A stretch of DNA of 64,000 nucleotides, taken from assembly GCA_036346205.1 (NCBI GenBank), contig JARFJB010000821.1, positions 2,491,722 to 2,555,721 of the forward strand, written 5' to 3'. This document shows, in pieces, positions 1 through 10,904 of this stretch (the first letter of the stretch is position 1; every line of letters begins with the position of its first letter). The stretch is from Vesta saturnalis. Its lineage: Eukaryota; Arthropoda; Insecta; Coleoptera; Lampyridae. The notes beneath the pieces are model-generated. The model did not search any database, was not told the origin of the DNA, and saw only the letters and a list, made by a program, of their open reading frames with translations. A program made the translations under genes and the position numbers.

Positions 1-1520
1 ACAAATATTCAGTGATTGTATACTACTATATGTATTTCTTGAAATTTCATACATATTTGAAATGTAATTGAATATTATTATATCTCCTTCTCAAATATGT
101 CTGCTCATTTCTGTTTCAAATTAAAACTAAAACGGAGGGACTATTTGGAATTATTCGTAGTTGTTAGTCAAACCTTTTTGCAGTTTTATTTCTTAAGTGG
201 ACACATTTAAAACAAATTAATTTGATATATTCCGAATTATGAAGATCTTAAAAGAACTTTAATATAAAACATAAAATAGTCTTTTGAGATATTATTGGCA
301 TATTTAAGTTCAATTGTCATGTGGTATTCATATTTTAAATTGAAATGCCTTTGTTAATGCGCTTAAAATGATACTACCATTAAAATTAACAATGATTTTT
401 ATTTAAATACTAGCCGTACCAGTCGCGCATTGCTGCGATCTCAGAATGGGGGGGGGGGGGATATTAAAATTGTGCGATGCACGGTATCATAATTTTAATT
501 GAAGAGTATGTTTACCAATTTTCGAGTCAATAGAATAAAAAGTTTCACAAAAAAATTCAACCCCCCATCTCATTCACTTGGGGGTGGAATTTCGCAAAAC
601 CCTTTCTTAGTGGATACGTACACTTTACAAAGAACACACCCTCGACCGATAACCCGACCAATGCAGCTGTTAAATGACATTTGCGGCACGCGAGCTCTCA
701 AACGCGCGAATTTTAAATAGCCGTTAAGTTTTCTTAAATTTTACAATTTTTTCAATTCTTCTTTCCGTAAGAACCTTCTATATATAGATTAAAATGAAAA
801 TAAGTTTCATTTTTATTTTAATATCAAAATAAAACTCATTTCCCTTAACAAAAATTATTTCCGTTACCTTTCTGTGCCATCTATTGAGGAATAGAGGTTT
901 CAGGAACCTGTAATATTTTATAACACTAACTTAATCATTATAAAATTACAAAATACAAAGACCGCGATTTTGTAAAGCAGATTATGTTGGAATTTAAGTG
1001 AAGAATCAGACGGGCGTTTGTTACTATGAAATGGTATGCAATCACTATTGAACAGTAGATGTCATCATAAACAAAATTCGGGACGTCATTTTTCTTAACG
1101 GAAATCATTTTTGTTAAGGAAAATGGTTTCTATTTTAATATTAAAATAAAAACGTGATTGATTTTTGTGGTAATATTAAAATGAAAATTAATGTTAACTC
1201 TATTTAAATGTGATGGTCGTAGACGAAATAATTTTATTTTCATTGTTTGACAATAGTTTTTGAAATATGTTGGATGTAATAATTCATACCCGTAGTAATT
1301 AAATTAAATATACATCATATGTTTCATAAGTAGAACCTCTGCTTAAAGAATAATTTAAATTAATTTAACATTGCATGTGTTCTTGTGTTAAAATGAGACC
1401 TATGGTTAAAGCATAATAAAAAGTAAAACGGCTTGCCATAATTATCACACACATAAACTATCAAGTCAATGATTCAAACGGAAATTTGATTAAAATCTTT
1501 ATATTAATATTTAAATAAGC
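1..1520. other. AT-rich noncoding stretch
   Basis: No gene was recognised. The DNA is AT-rich, with short reading frames only. It contains one recognisable dispersed-repeat fragment at 411-720, listed separately, and a run of about 12 G residues near 450. Confidence 0.6.
411..720 (+). repeat. Dispersed repeat, unclassified, copy 1
   Basis: This segment matches 30645-31100 on the same strand. Both begin with the words ACTAGCCGTACC and TTGCTGCGATCTCAGAATGG. Both then share a block around 505-560, a block about a truncated or extended 'TTAGTGGATAC', and the stretch ending in GCTGTTAAATGACATTT. Such ACTAGC-headed repeats are common in insect genomes, but I cannot assign this one to a class. The apparent open reading frame over it is not conserved in the second copy. 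Confidence 0.65.
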
Positions 1521-1534
1521 TTACTATAGTTGCT

Positions 1535-1642
1535 TTATTATAAGTTTTTTTTTTTTAAAGCAAAGTACAGGTCGTAGGTTCAAATCCTACTCGAGGTAAA
1601 CTTTTTATTTATGTATTTAATAAAATTAATAATAATTTTTAA
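1535..1642 (+). mobile_element. tRNA-related SINE, copy 1 (internally deleted)
   Basis: The element is 108 bp long and is bracketed by a perfect 14-bp direct repeat, TTACTATAGTTGCT, at 1521-1534 and 1643-1656. It shares with the copy at 22336-22467 a leader (TTATTATAAGTTTTT), a tRNA T-arm with a perfect RNA polymerase III B box (GGTTCAAATCC), and a 3' tail containing ATTTATGTATTTAATAAAAT. The 5' half of the tRNA-like part, including the A box, is missing and replaced by a T-rich stretch, so this copy is probably inactive. Calling it a SINE is inference from the TSD plus the tRNA head. Confidence 0.75.
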
Positions 1643-1739
1643 TTACTATAGTTGCTGTTTGTGTGTCCCAAACTAAGAGCATTTCTGAGACTCTACCTTA
1701 AAATTATAGCTTGGTATTTTTAAATAATAGTGTTAAAGT

Positions 1740-2635
1740 GCATTTCACGAATAATTAGACCTCTATAATATGGCTGCCATTCCACTATGAACAACATCCA
1801 ATTATAAAATAACTAAAATGCAATAAGTGTAACATTGTAATGAAAGGGATATCTCAGTTGGCTACTCTGAACCGCATTTTCCATCCTTTCCTACAACATT
1901 ATAATAGCAAAAGACAAATATAATAACAAATACGACCTTCAAACGTCTTAAAATATTATTTGCCAACTCAGTAGCGTATCACGCGGAGAGGTAACTTAGG
2001 TTAGTAAAATTGAAAATTTTTCAATTAAATTAATTATTGTAAGAAATAAACATCGTTAAAATAAAAGAATGTTCCAAACAAATATCATTATTGTTAAGAA
2101 TTTTTGAAAATTTACCATTACTAATTCGTAATTAATGTTGAAACTGCAAATTACTCCATTAGCATAATGTGAATTAGAAATCATTAATGTTCAGTGGGAA
2201 AATTATACAAACCACACTAATAAAATTATTTTAGAGTACTGGGAAAACGAACAGTGCTTGATGTTAGTGACATTACTTTAAATATATGTTTGTCACCAGA
2301 AGACGATGCCGACCTAGACGATGAGTGGATAGACAATTTATTTTAAATGTTTATAATTCTGCGATTTTTAATTACGCAATAATTATTAATAAAAAAATTA
2401 TTTACTACATACTTGTTTATTTTTTTAAAATTTGTATTAAAATAGTTAAAATAGTATATAATAATAATACTAGGTGAGCGTGGTGATGGCGAATTTATTA
2501 ATAAATTTATTCAAATAAGTTTTTCACTTTTTTTTATGTGACAAAAGGTACTACGCCAATGAGTGCTCCCGCGCTTTATTTGGTGAGAAATTTAAATGGC
2601 GGCCATATTGCAGAGGTCTAATTACTCGTGAAATG
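1740..2635 (+). mobile_element. TIR DNA transposon remnant, family unknown
   Basis: The left end at 1740-1782 and the right end at 2595-2635 are inverted repeats of about 41 bp with few mismatches. The outer word is GCATTTCACGA and the inner word is ATATGGC(T/G)GCCAT. No clear target-site duplication was found, so the superfamily stays open. The interior holds a short terminal coding remnant at 2236-2346. Total length is about 0.9 kb, so this is a non-autonomous or internally deleted element. Confidence 0.65.
2236..2346 (+). pseudogene. Acidic C-terminal coding remnant inside TIR element
   Basis: A 36-residue open frame ends in TAA at 2344-2346. It is preceded by a pyrimidine-rich tract and an AG at 2233-2234 that looks like a splice acceptor. 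The peptide is strongly acidic near its end (residues DDADLDDEWIDNLF) and starts with VLGKRTVLDVSDI. It lies within the TIR element at 1740-2635, so it is probably the last exon of that element's protein. I do not recognise the family. It could also be a captured host exon. Confidence 0.35.
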
Positions 2636-2678
2636 CTCTATAGAAATGTTTACTATCAGTAATAGCATTTAGAATTTA

Positions 2679-2680
<2 letters not shown>

Positions 2681-2763
<83 letters not shown>
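2681..2763. repeat. (AT)n(GT)n microsatellite
   Basis: An alternating AT run passes into a GT run and directly abuts the left end of the foldback element at 2764. Confidence 0.95.
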
Positions 2764-2764
<1 letters not shown>

Positions 2765-4078
2765 AGGGTGGCGCATTAGTGTGACAAAGTCCCATATCTC
2801 CTTTATTTAAAGAGATACAAAAAAAATTAAATACAAAAGTTGTAAGATATGTTCTGGTGCATATTCCAAAAATATTTTTAATTATACAGGGTAGACCATA
2901 AAAGTTTAGAAGTAATTTTAATTTTTTTTTTAAATAGAAAACTTATATATTATTACATATTTAGATTCTACATACAATTTTAGACACATTTTATGTATAA
3001 TGTCCTATACCTAAGTCTAACCGTTTTTGACAAAATTCAAATTTTTTGTCAAAAATGACGTTTGCAGGCTAAAACATAGGTGGAAATCTTTTCTAAACGA
3101 AGCCTTTATCAATTAGTTATGGTTGGCTTCCTTGGAATGGGCTGTATTGATATTTTTGTAATACATTCATACAGGCTGGACAATAAAAAATAGATTCAAA
3201 AAAACCTATAGTCATTTTTTTAATTGGAAACCCCCTATTTTTTTAATTCTATCTTATTTAGCATTAAAAATAAGGGTGACTTTGTATAAGAGTGTATATT
3301 CCAAAAAATACATAATTTGTTGAATCAAAAAAATATTGTCTTTACTTTAGGTTCGTTTAATAAAATAATTATTTATATGGGGTTGAATAAATTATAATAT
3401 TACGGTCTGAAGTGCTCGATTTTTTTTGTTTCGCCGCGCCCCGCCGTCACGGCCAACTAACAATAAAACTTGAAAGCCGTATAGCCTTTTACAATAAAAA
3501 ATGTTAAATTGTCATTATTTCAAAACTACAATTTTTGGAATATACACTCTTATAAAAGTCACCCTTATTTTAATGCTAAATAAGATAGAATTAAAAATAG
3601 GGGTTTCCATTAAAAAAAATGACTTTATAGGTTTTTTGAATCTTTTATTGTCCATTTTGATCACCCTGTATGAATGTATTACAAAATATCAATACAACCC
3701 ATTAGAGTAGGTCCCCATTTCCAAGGAAACCAACCATAACTAATTGATAAAGGCTTCGTTTAGAAAAGATTTCCACCTATGTTTTGGCCTGCAAACGTCA
3801 TTTTTGACAAAAATTTGAAATTTGTCAAAACGGTTAGACTTAGGTATAGGACATTATACATAAAATGTGTCTAAAATTGCATGTAGAATCTAAATATGTA
3901 ATAATATATAGGGTTTTCTATTTAAAAAAATTTAAAATTACTTCTAAGCTTTTATGATCTACCCTGTATAATTAAAATATTTTTGGAATATGCACCAGAA
4001 CATATCTTACAACTTTTGTATTTAATTTTTGTATCTCTTTAAATAAAGGAGATATGGAACTTTGTCACACTAATGCCA

Positions 4079-4083
<5 letters not shown>
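2764..4083. mobile_element. Long foldback (MITE-like) element, mariner-type ends
   Basis: The two halves are near-complete reverse complements of each other. The left arm runs from CAGGGTGGCGCATTAGTG at 2764 to about 3306. The right arm runs from about 3530 to 4083, ending in the inverse of that word with a small terminal deletion. Arms are about 550 bp and the loop (about 3310-3525) is about 215 bp with no transposase. The CAGGGTG-type end next to TA resembles the mariner-like elements elsewhere in the window. A non-autonomous derivative is the likeliest reading. The 69-residue open frame across the loop and right arm is not a gene. Confidence 0.85.

Positions 4084-4150
<67 letters not shown>
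4084..4150. repeat. (AT)n microsatellite
   Basis: A pure AT run sits between the foldback element and the Penelope-like fragment. Confidence 0.95.
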
Positions 4151-4151
<1 letters not shown>

Positions 4152-4375
4152 GCAGTAACTGTGCTAAAATTTGCATAGGCCAAACGGCAAGAAATTTATT
4201 AGACAGAGTAATATCACATAAAAAAAATATAAATAGAAACGCCCATTCACGTGCTTTCGTAAAACGTGTGCTTAATGAACTTCATTTGATGGCTTTCGAA
4301 AATGTAAAAGTTTTGAAACGTGCTAATAATTACCAAAAACGACTTACTGGCATCAGTAAATTCAGTAATATTTAG
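4151..4375 (+). pseudogene. Penelope-like element, GIY-YIG endonuclease fragment
   Basis: A 74-codon frame starts inside the AT run and stops with TAG at 4373-4375. It shows the features of the C-terminal endonuclease of Penelope-like retroelements: a CxxC pair at the start (CSNC), then CIGQTARNLLDRV, equivalent to the YIGQT-R-L-R-I core, then an H, and a downstream segment around HSRAFVKRV followed by LHLMAFENVKVL. In the family this GIY-YIG nuclease nicks the target for element insertion. No reverse transcriptase is present upstream, so this is a 5'-truncated dead copy. The Y of YIG is C here. Family assignment is by motif recognition only. Confidence 0.7.
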
Positions 4376-5685
4376 AACTGCATTTTGTCACATTGTGTTA
4401 AAATCTGAGAAGAATTCAGTAATATACTTATTTTTTTGTTTTCTTGTAATGTAGGAATTAATTCAGTAAATTGATGAATTTTATTATTTTATGATTGCTA
4501 GAGAAAAGATATTTTTTTTAATGAAGAAGTTTTGCGGATATTTAAATTGTTTAGTACAAACGTTGACCGTTTAATTTGCCACATTCCATCAACGCAATTT
4601 TCGCATCCCTGGCATTCTTACGTCATAATTATCGTTTGGAGTACTTGATATATACCAATTAAGTTGTTTGCATAAAGTCGATTAGGTCAATTAGCCTGGC
4701 TTATGTAGCTTTGATAAATACTGTTGAGAACTTATTTGACTCAGTTTACAGTCGTTGGTAATCTTATCATATTTAGTGCTTCCCTGAATTGACAGCCTCT
4801 TGTTTTTTTTATCGTTGAGTTTCCATGTGAAATGAGTTGTTATTTACCGAATCTAAGTACTTTTGGAAGAGGGTGTAGATGATTGCTTCCCTTTTTCGTT
4901 CACTTGCAGTTAGAGTTTAGATCTTAAAAGTTATAACTATAAAACGATTAAGATGTAGTTACGTATTGTTTCGATTGTGGGCCACCGTAACTTTGTTCGG
5001 ATTGTTCGCCTTAATGCGGGTATGAAGTATAGTTACACCCCTAACAAATTTGGTATCGTTTACCGTTTTATCGGGAAATTCCAAGTTCAATAAGTGAAGT
5101 CTATTTCCAATTTAGACTCGTGCTGATCAGAAAAAAAATGTCTTCCTAATCTGTATTTAACCTACGTCGACGCTGAGGTGCTGCGTACTCTATGAAATTA
5201 TGTAAATTTATTGATCTGTAGGATTTATATTGTTGTCACGAATGTGGATTTATCGTGACTATGGGCATTATTATTATTTTAAGAATAATAGAAAGGTATC
5301 ACGTGCTATTATATGGTAGAAGTTAAAAAGCTAGCTTATGATGTTAGTTTATTATTTCTTAAATTGTGTTTGTGCGATATTTATAATAAAAAGATGCAGC
5401 TGATTGTGATGCAATTTGGACTAGAACAATAGAAATTGCGGAAGTGGCGAATGGGCGCGAGGACGTAGTTCTCGTTGTATTATACTTGTTTTGTATATTA
5501 ATATAACTGTTTATCCTAATATTTGGTGTAATTTAGGTTTTAATCAATGTTGCAGTAGAAATTTCGATGTCACTGTAGTTTTAAAGTTTTGATTTTCAGA
5601 CAGCTTTGTTTTTTTTGTAGTAATGAAGTCAGTTGTTGGATTTAATTGAATTTTGATAAATCGGAATTTCGGACTGCAGTAGATA

Positions 5686-5687
<2 letters not shown>
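4376..5687. other. No gene recognised
   Basis: AT-rich DNA follows the Penelope-like fragment. Part of it may be the element's 3' untranslated region, but nothing in it is diagnostic. Confidence 0.5.
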
Positions 5688-5773
<86 letters not shown>

Positions 5774-5897
5774 GGTGTGTGCGTGTGCGTGTGTGCGTGT
5801 GTGCGTGTGTGCGTGTGTGCGTGTGTGCGTGTGTGCGTGTGTGCGTGTGTGCGTGTGCGCGTGTGTGTGTGTGCGTGCGTGCGTGCGTGTGTGTGTA
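5688..5897. repeat. (TG)n / (TGCG)n compound microsatellite
   Basis: About 210 bp of TG dinucleotides grade into GTGCGTGT units. Long open frames in several phases on both strands are artefacts of the repeat (Cys-Val or Thr-His polymers). Confidence 0.98.
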
Positions 5898-6605
5898 TTG
5901 GTGATGCTTACCTAAGAAAAAGTAATTGATAATACTTCTCCTTGACATTAGCGATTGCTGCTGAGTATGTGACGCAGCTTTATTTTTTAGGTGTTATGTT
6001 TTTGTTTCGTTTACGCTCCGCTACGCTGGGGAATGTTTCTTTGATTGTATTTGCCCTTTGTATATTTTTATGTTCTTTTAATCATAATATACATATTTGT
6101 AGTGGAGTTTTTTAGGCATTTATTTTACTTTCACCAAATTGCGTTGAGTTTATTGCAACGAATGTTGAAGTTACCTAAATTAAAGCTATTATCATTCAGA
6201 AATGTAAAGTAAACTTTGATGATTTGTTTCGATTAATTTTTAAGAGACGTTTATTAAATTGTAGTAACTATTAAATAATCGATTGTGTGTTGTTTATTCT
6301 TGTTGGGACGAATATCCATTTTAAATTGAACACTTAATTACCGTGTTGACCAGTTATCATTTTTTTATTAATTGAGAAAATAATTTTACGAAGAAGTTTA
6401 TACCGAAGATATACAATGAATTTTGATTATCAGGTTTCGTAATTTTTTTTGCGGATTTTGAGTAAAGCTTAAAAGTTTACTTAAGTGTGAGTCAGCTTTG
6501 CGTAGGTATTTTTGAAATAGAATTTCAGTGTCGTGCTCCATCAGTGTTGGTCAAAATTTGCACCGAATCTAGTTCAAAATCTATTTATACGCTCATTTTG
6601 TTGTG

Positions 6606-6691
<86 letters not shown>

Positions 6692-6949
6692 AACGATAAT
6701 GGATTCAATTGTTGTATGATCCTAGTAGAAATTGAATACATACATACAATCTTCCAACCCTACCATACTATAATTGTTAATACAAGCAATATACAGTCGG
6801 TGTCTCGTAGGCTTGTTATAAAACTACGAAAATGCTTGCTGTTAGCATATGGTTAAATTTTTGTCTTCCTGTTATCACTTGTATGCTACTTTCAATTTAT
6901 TCGCACTTAATTAAAATTACATATTTCTCTACAATTTAAACTGTATGTA
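5898..6949. other. Noncoding, with an (ATCT)n(AT)n microsatellite
   Basis: No gene was recognised. A tetranucleotide ATCT run followed by an AT run occupies about 6608-6688. The rest is ordinary AT-rich sequence. Confidence 0.6.
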
Positions 6950-7681
6950 CTGGGTGGCCAACTAAGAATGGTCGCCGGCTATATCTCGAGAACTGTCAAT
7001 CTGAGAACATTGGTAAAAAAACTAATAGGTAAATCGGCCAAGAAAAATCTCTGGAAATTATTTTCAAGTTCCTGCGATGGCCGCTAGGCGGCGCACACCA
7101 ACACCAAATTAGAAAATCAGCGTTTTCTCTTAAATCGGCATTATCGAGATATGTCGAAAATAGTTTTATTATAAACTACGTAAATTTAGAAATATTTTCT
7201 TTTTTGGCATTTTTCTCTATTTTGTTAAACGAGGAGAGGCTTCTCGGGTGCTTTTAATAAAATATTAACATTGTCGGTTTAGTTTTTTTCTAGTCGGTAG
7301 ATGGCGTTTTGTGACAAAGCCATAAATTTTTGCAATTTTCTCGAAAATTTTAAATATAAGGGTTTAATTATTTTTAACTCACAAAAAGGAGCATGAAAAA
7401 ATATAGAGATTGGTGAAAACCGCAAGTCGATATCTTCTTTCATTACACAGACATGAAAAAATTAATTTAAAAATATATTTTACGAGTAACAGAATTAGAG
7501 AGCAGGTTTAACTATCATTAATCATTAAAATTGATTAATCATTATGCTATTAAAACAAAGGAATAAAATTTAATATACTAATGTCCCCTGGGGGCGTATC
7601 TTTAATTTAGAGCTAGTAAAAACGGACCGATATTATAGAAGAATGGTGTCCAACAGCCCTAATACTGAAGAACTAATGACT
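6950..7681 (-). mobile_element. Mariner-like element, 3' region and terminal end
   Basis: The outer end CTGGGTGGCCAACTAAGAAT at 6950, preceded by TA, and the nearby TATATCTCGAGAACTG look like the TIR end of a mariner-like element read inward. A 125-bp segment at 7436-7560 recurs in inverted orientation at 9768-9890, inside the tandem array. The C-terminus of a mariner-like transposase abuts this region at 7682. The matching opposite end was not found. The end at 10795 differs in sequence, so two elements may have recombined here. Confidence 0.5.
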
Positions 7682-10209
7682 CCCCAAATGTTCAAATTGT
7701 CAGCCACACTGTTCAATACAGAGCTGCAATCTCTCACGCATAGACAGAATAGCAGTCTAGTAAAAACAAGTAGGTCTTGAAATGCCAAATATAACACAAA
7801 ACAATAGCCACTTGAAATATTGCTTTGCGTCAAAATAATATTAGCTCCATTAAAGTTTTTCGTCTTAGATTAACGTTAACTAATATATTGATCTTTCTCA
7901 AAACCGAAAATTTATGCACAAGAAGATAATAAACCTAGGTAAATAATAATTTAGATTTTGATGCACAGTTGAGTTGGAAATTGTTGTATTTTCTTCAATT
8001 TTTATTACCAAAGTACTTGTCCCGTCCCTGATATGTTCCACTATAGTCGCATTTTTTCGTTCATTATTTTTCGTATGCTTGTGCTGCAGCTTCTGTATCG
8101 CTGATGTTATTTTAGAATTCTACTTCTGATTTTGTTTTACATTTCGATCCCCGCGGTTTGACAACTGTAGTATTTTTTCAATTTTTACCGAAGTACTTGG
8201 GTCGTCCCTAATATGTTTCAATATGGTGCATTTCTTGCTTCCATATTTTTGGTGTAAGTATTGGGTTTTGATTTCAAAAAAGATCCATAAGCTAAAAAGT
8301 TCATAATTAAAAATCTGAAATGTCTCTGGTTAGGTTGGTCTCGCTTCGGTGTTTTAGATTTCGATCCATGCTGATTTGAAAATTACAGTGTTTTTCCATT
8401 TTTCTCACCGAAATACTTAGGTCGTCCCTGATATATTTCTTTATGGTCGCACTTCTTACTTCCTTATTTATGGGATAAATTTTGGGTTTTGGTTTCAACA
8501 AAGATCAATAAGTCGTAATTCAAAATCTCAAATATCTCAGCTTAGGTAGGTATCGCTTCGGAAATTGTTCTTCATTTATTGTGTTGGAGCTTCTGTGTTC
8601 CTGATGTTGTTTTAGAATCACAAGCACAGTTGATTTGGAAATTGTAGCATTTAATTTTTTTACCGAAGTACTTGGGTCGTCCTTGACAAGTTTCAGTATG
8701 GTCGCATTTCTTGCCTCAATATTTTTGTTATGTTTTGGGTTTTAGTTTGAAAAATGATCCATAAGTTAAGTTCGTAACTAAAAATCTTAAATGTGTCTGG
8801 TTAGGTTGGCATCGCCACAGAAACTGTTCTTCATATGCTTGTGCTGCAGCTTCTGTATTTCTGATAATGTTTTAGAATTCGATACACAGCTGTTTTGGAA
8901 ATTGTAGTATTTTCTTTGATTTTCCTTACTGAGGTACGTGGGTCGTCCCTGATATGTTTCATTATGGTCTCTGGTAATTGTAAATTGTTCTTCATATGTT
9001 CGTGTTGCAGCTTTTGTGTTCCTGATGTTTTAGAATTCGATGCATAGTTGATTTGGAAATTGTTGCATTTTCTTCAAATTTTTTACCGAAGTATTTGGAT
9101 CGTCCCTGACATATTTCAGTACGGTCGCATTTCTTGCTTCAATATTTTTGTTATGTTTTGGGTTTTGGTTTCAAAAAAATCATAAGCTAATAAGTTCGTA
9201 ATTAAAAATCTCAAATGTCTCTGGTTAGCTTGGTATCGTTCCGGAAATTGTTCTTCATTTATTGTGTTGTAGCTTCTGAGTTCCTGATGTTGTTTTAGAA
9301 CCCCATGCATAGTTTATTTGGAAATTGTAGCATTTAATTTTTTTACCGAAGTACTTGGGTCGTCCCTGACATGTTTCAGTATGGTGCATTTCTTGCTTCC
9401 ATATTTTAGGTATTTGGTTTTGACTTCGAAAAAGATCCATAAGCTAAAAAGTTCATAATTAAAAATCTGAAATGTCTCTGGTTAGGTTGGTCTCGCTTCG
9501 GTGTTTTAGATTTCGATCCATGCTGATTTGAAAATTGTAGTATTTTTCCATTTTTCTCACCGAGATACTTAGGTCGTCCCTGATATGTTTCTTTATGGTC
9601 GCATTTCTTGCTTCGTTATTTTTGGGATAAACTTTGGGTTTTGGTTTCAAAAAAGATTCATAAGCTAACAAGTTCGTAACTAAAAATCTAAAATGTATCT
9701 GGTTAGGTTGGTATCGCTCCGCAAATTGTTCTGAATATGTATGTGCTGCAGCTTCTGTATTCATTTGTTTTAATAGCATAATAATTAATACATTTTAATA
9801 ATCAATGACAGCAAACCTGCTCTCTAATTCTGTTACTCATAAAATATATTTTTAAATTTATTTTTTCATGTAACGAAATGATGTTTTAGATTTGATGCAC
9901 AGTTGATTTGGAAATTGTAGTATTTTTTTCAATTTTTATTACCGAAATGCTTAGCTCGTCCCTGATATGTTTCACCGTGGTCGCATTTCTTGCTTGATTA
10001 TTTTTGGTATAAGTTTTGGGTTTTGGTTTCACAAAAGGTCGATAAGTTAAAAAGTTCGTAATTAAAAATGTAGAATGTCTCTAGTTAGGTTGGTATCGCT
10101 CGGGAAATTGTTCTTCATATGCTTATGCTGCAGCTTCTGTATTCATGTTAGCTTTAAGAAAGAGTCCAATCATATACGAATTTTGTTCATTAGAATACTT
10201 AACAGCCAT
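7682..10209 (-). pseudogene. DD41D-type mariner transposase remnant with amplified HTH segment
   Basis: A start codon at 10209 (minus strand) opens a typical mariner N-terminus (MAVKYSNEQN...). Next comes the EAAA-AYEEQFPERY-N-RH segment that aligns with the N-termini of the DD41D transposases at 11365 and 28754. Downstream, the coding segment for the helix-turn-helix region (residues up to STVHRILKQHQ) is repeated about nine times between 10142 and 7940, with frameshifts and stops. At 7682-7742 the characteristic C-terminus reappears (RERLQLCIEQCG, then QFEHL). The catalytic core between the two is missing, so no active enzyme can be made. In the family these HTH domains bind the TIRs. Confidence 0.7.
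7940..10142 (-). repeat. Tandem array of transposase HTH-coding units
   Basis: About nine copies of a unit up to about 260 bp are recognisable by the recurring words GTCGTCCCTGATATG (near 8023, 8201, 8422, 8677, 8942, 9099, 9357, 9574 and 9952) and GCAGCTTCTGT. Several units are shortened, so spacing varies from about 157 to 378 bp. The largest gap contains a 125-bp insertion at 9768-9890 that is an inverted copy of 7436-7560. On the minus strand each unit encodes part of a mariner-type DNA-binding region. Short open frames in it (for example 9459-9779) are just parts of units. Confidence 0.8.
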
Positions 10210-10795
10210 ACTAAGTACTTGAAAAAAACGTTTGACTTTGTAAAAAAAATTATGCAATTTAATTGCAAGTCAGCGGATGGAATAATGACGAGAGGAATTT
10301 ATTTGTTTCACGTTGGAGGCCATGCATAATCAAAGCCTACTGTGAAAAAAACAATAATTTTGAATTTTGAAGCTTAATAAAACTATTAACCTAGACTTGT
10401 AATACATCAATGAAAGGCCCTTGAAGAGCATTTTCCAAAAATGCAAAAATCCCATATGTGTCGGTCAGAAAATAAAAGGTTCATGTAAATAATTCGAAAA
10501 CAAATGAAGCTAATACATTATTTTTTTCTATATTAATTTCCTCTTATAAAAGTGCCCTAATAATGTATTAATCACAAAACCATCACATCACGCATTTACG
10601 AGTTGCCGGCAAAAGCTTAAAAAATGCGCCGTTTTGGTTATGTCCCATTATCTCAAAAACCACAAAAGATAGATCAAATCCTAAGACGGGTTTAAATTTT
10701 TAATAAAACTCTCTAAAGCTTTCCTAATCTAACCAACGCTGTAGCTAAAACGTTTTCCGAGATAGCAATACATGTAAGCCAAATTTGGGACAGTG
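10210..10795 (-). mobile_element. Mariner-like element 5' end
   Basis: Reading on the minus strand, the outer end CACTGTCCCAAATTTGGC begins at 10795 with TA outside at 10796-10797. About 30 bp inward comes TATCTCGGAAAAC, the kind of subterminal word seen in the other mariner-like ends here. This is the promoter and TIR side of the transposase remnant starting at 10209. Confidence 0.5.
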
Positions 10796-10904
10796 TATAA
10801 ACGAAGCATTTTAGGAAACTTTTTTCTTTCTAATTGAATTTGTTTTTTTTTCAGTAGGTATTCTTGTTTATCTATGATTTGAGTGACTAAAGCTATTGAT
10901 TATA

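Noticed and set aside
1840..1905. Second tRNA-like segment (GGATATCTCAGTTGG)
   Set aside because: Only an A-box-like word is present; no T-arm or pairing acceptor follows.
5544..5948. Open frames of Thr-His or Cys-Val repeats
   Set aside because: They come from the TG/TGCG microsatellite.
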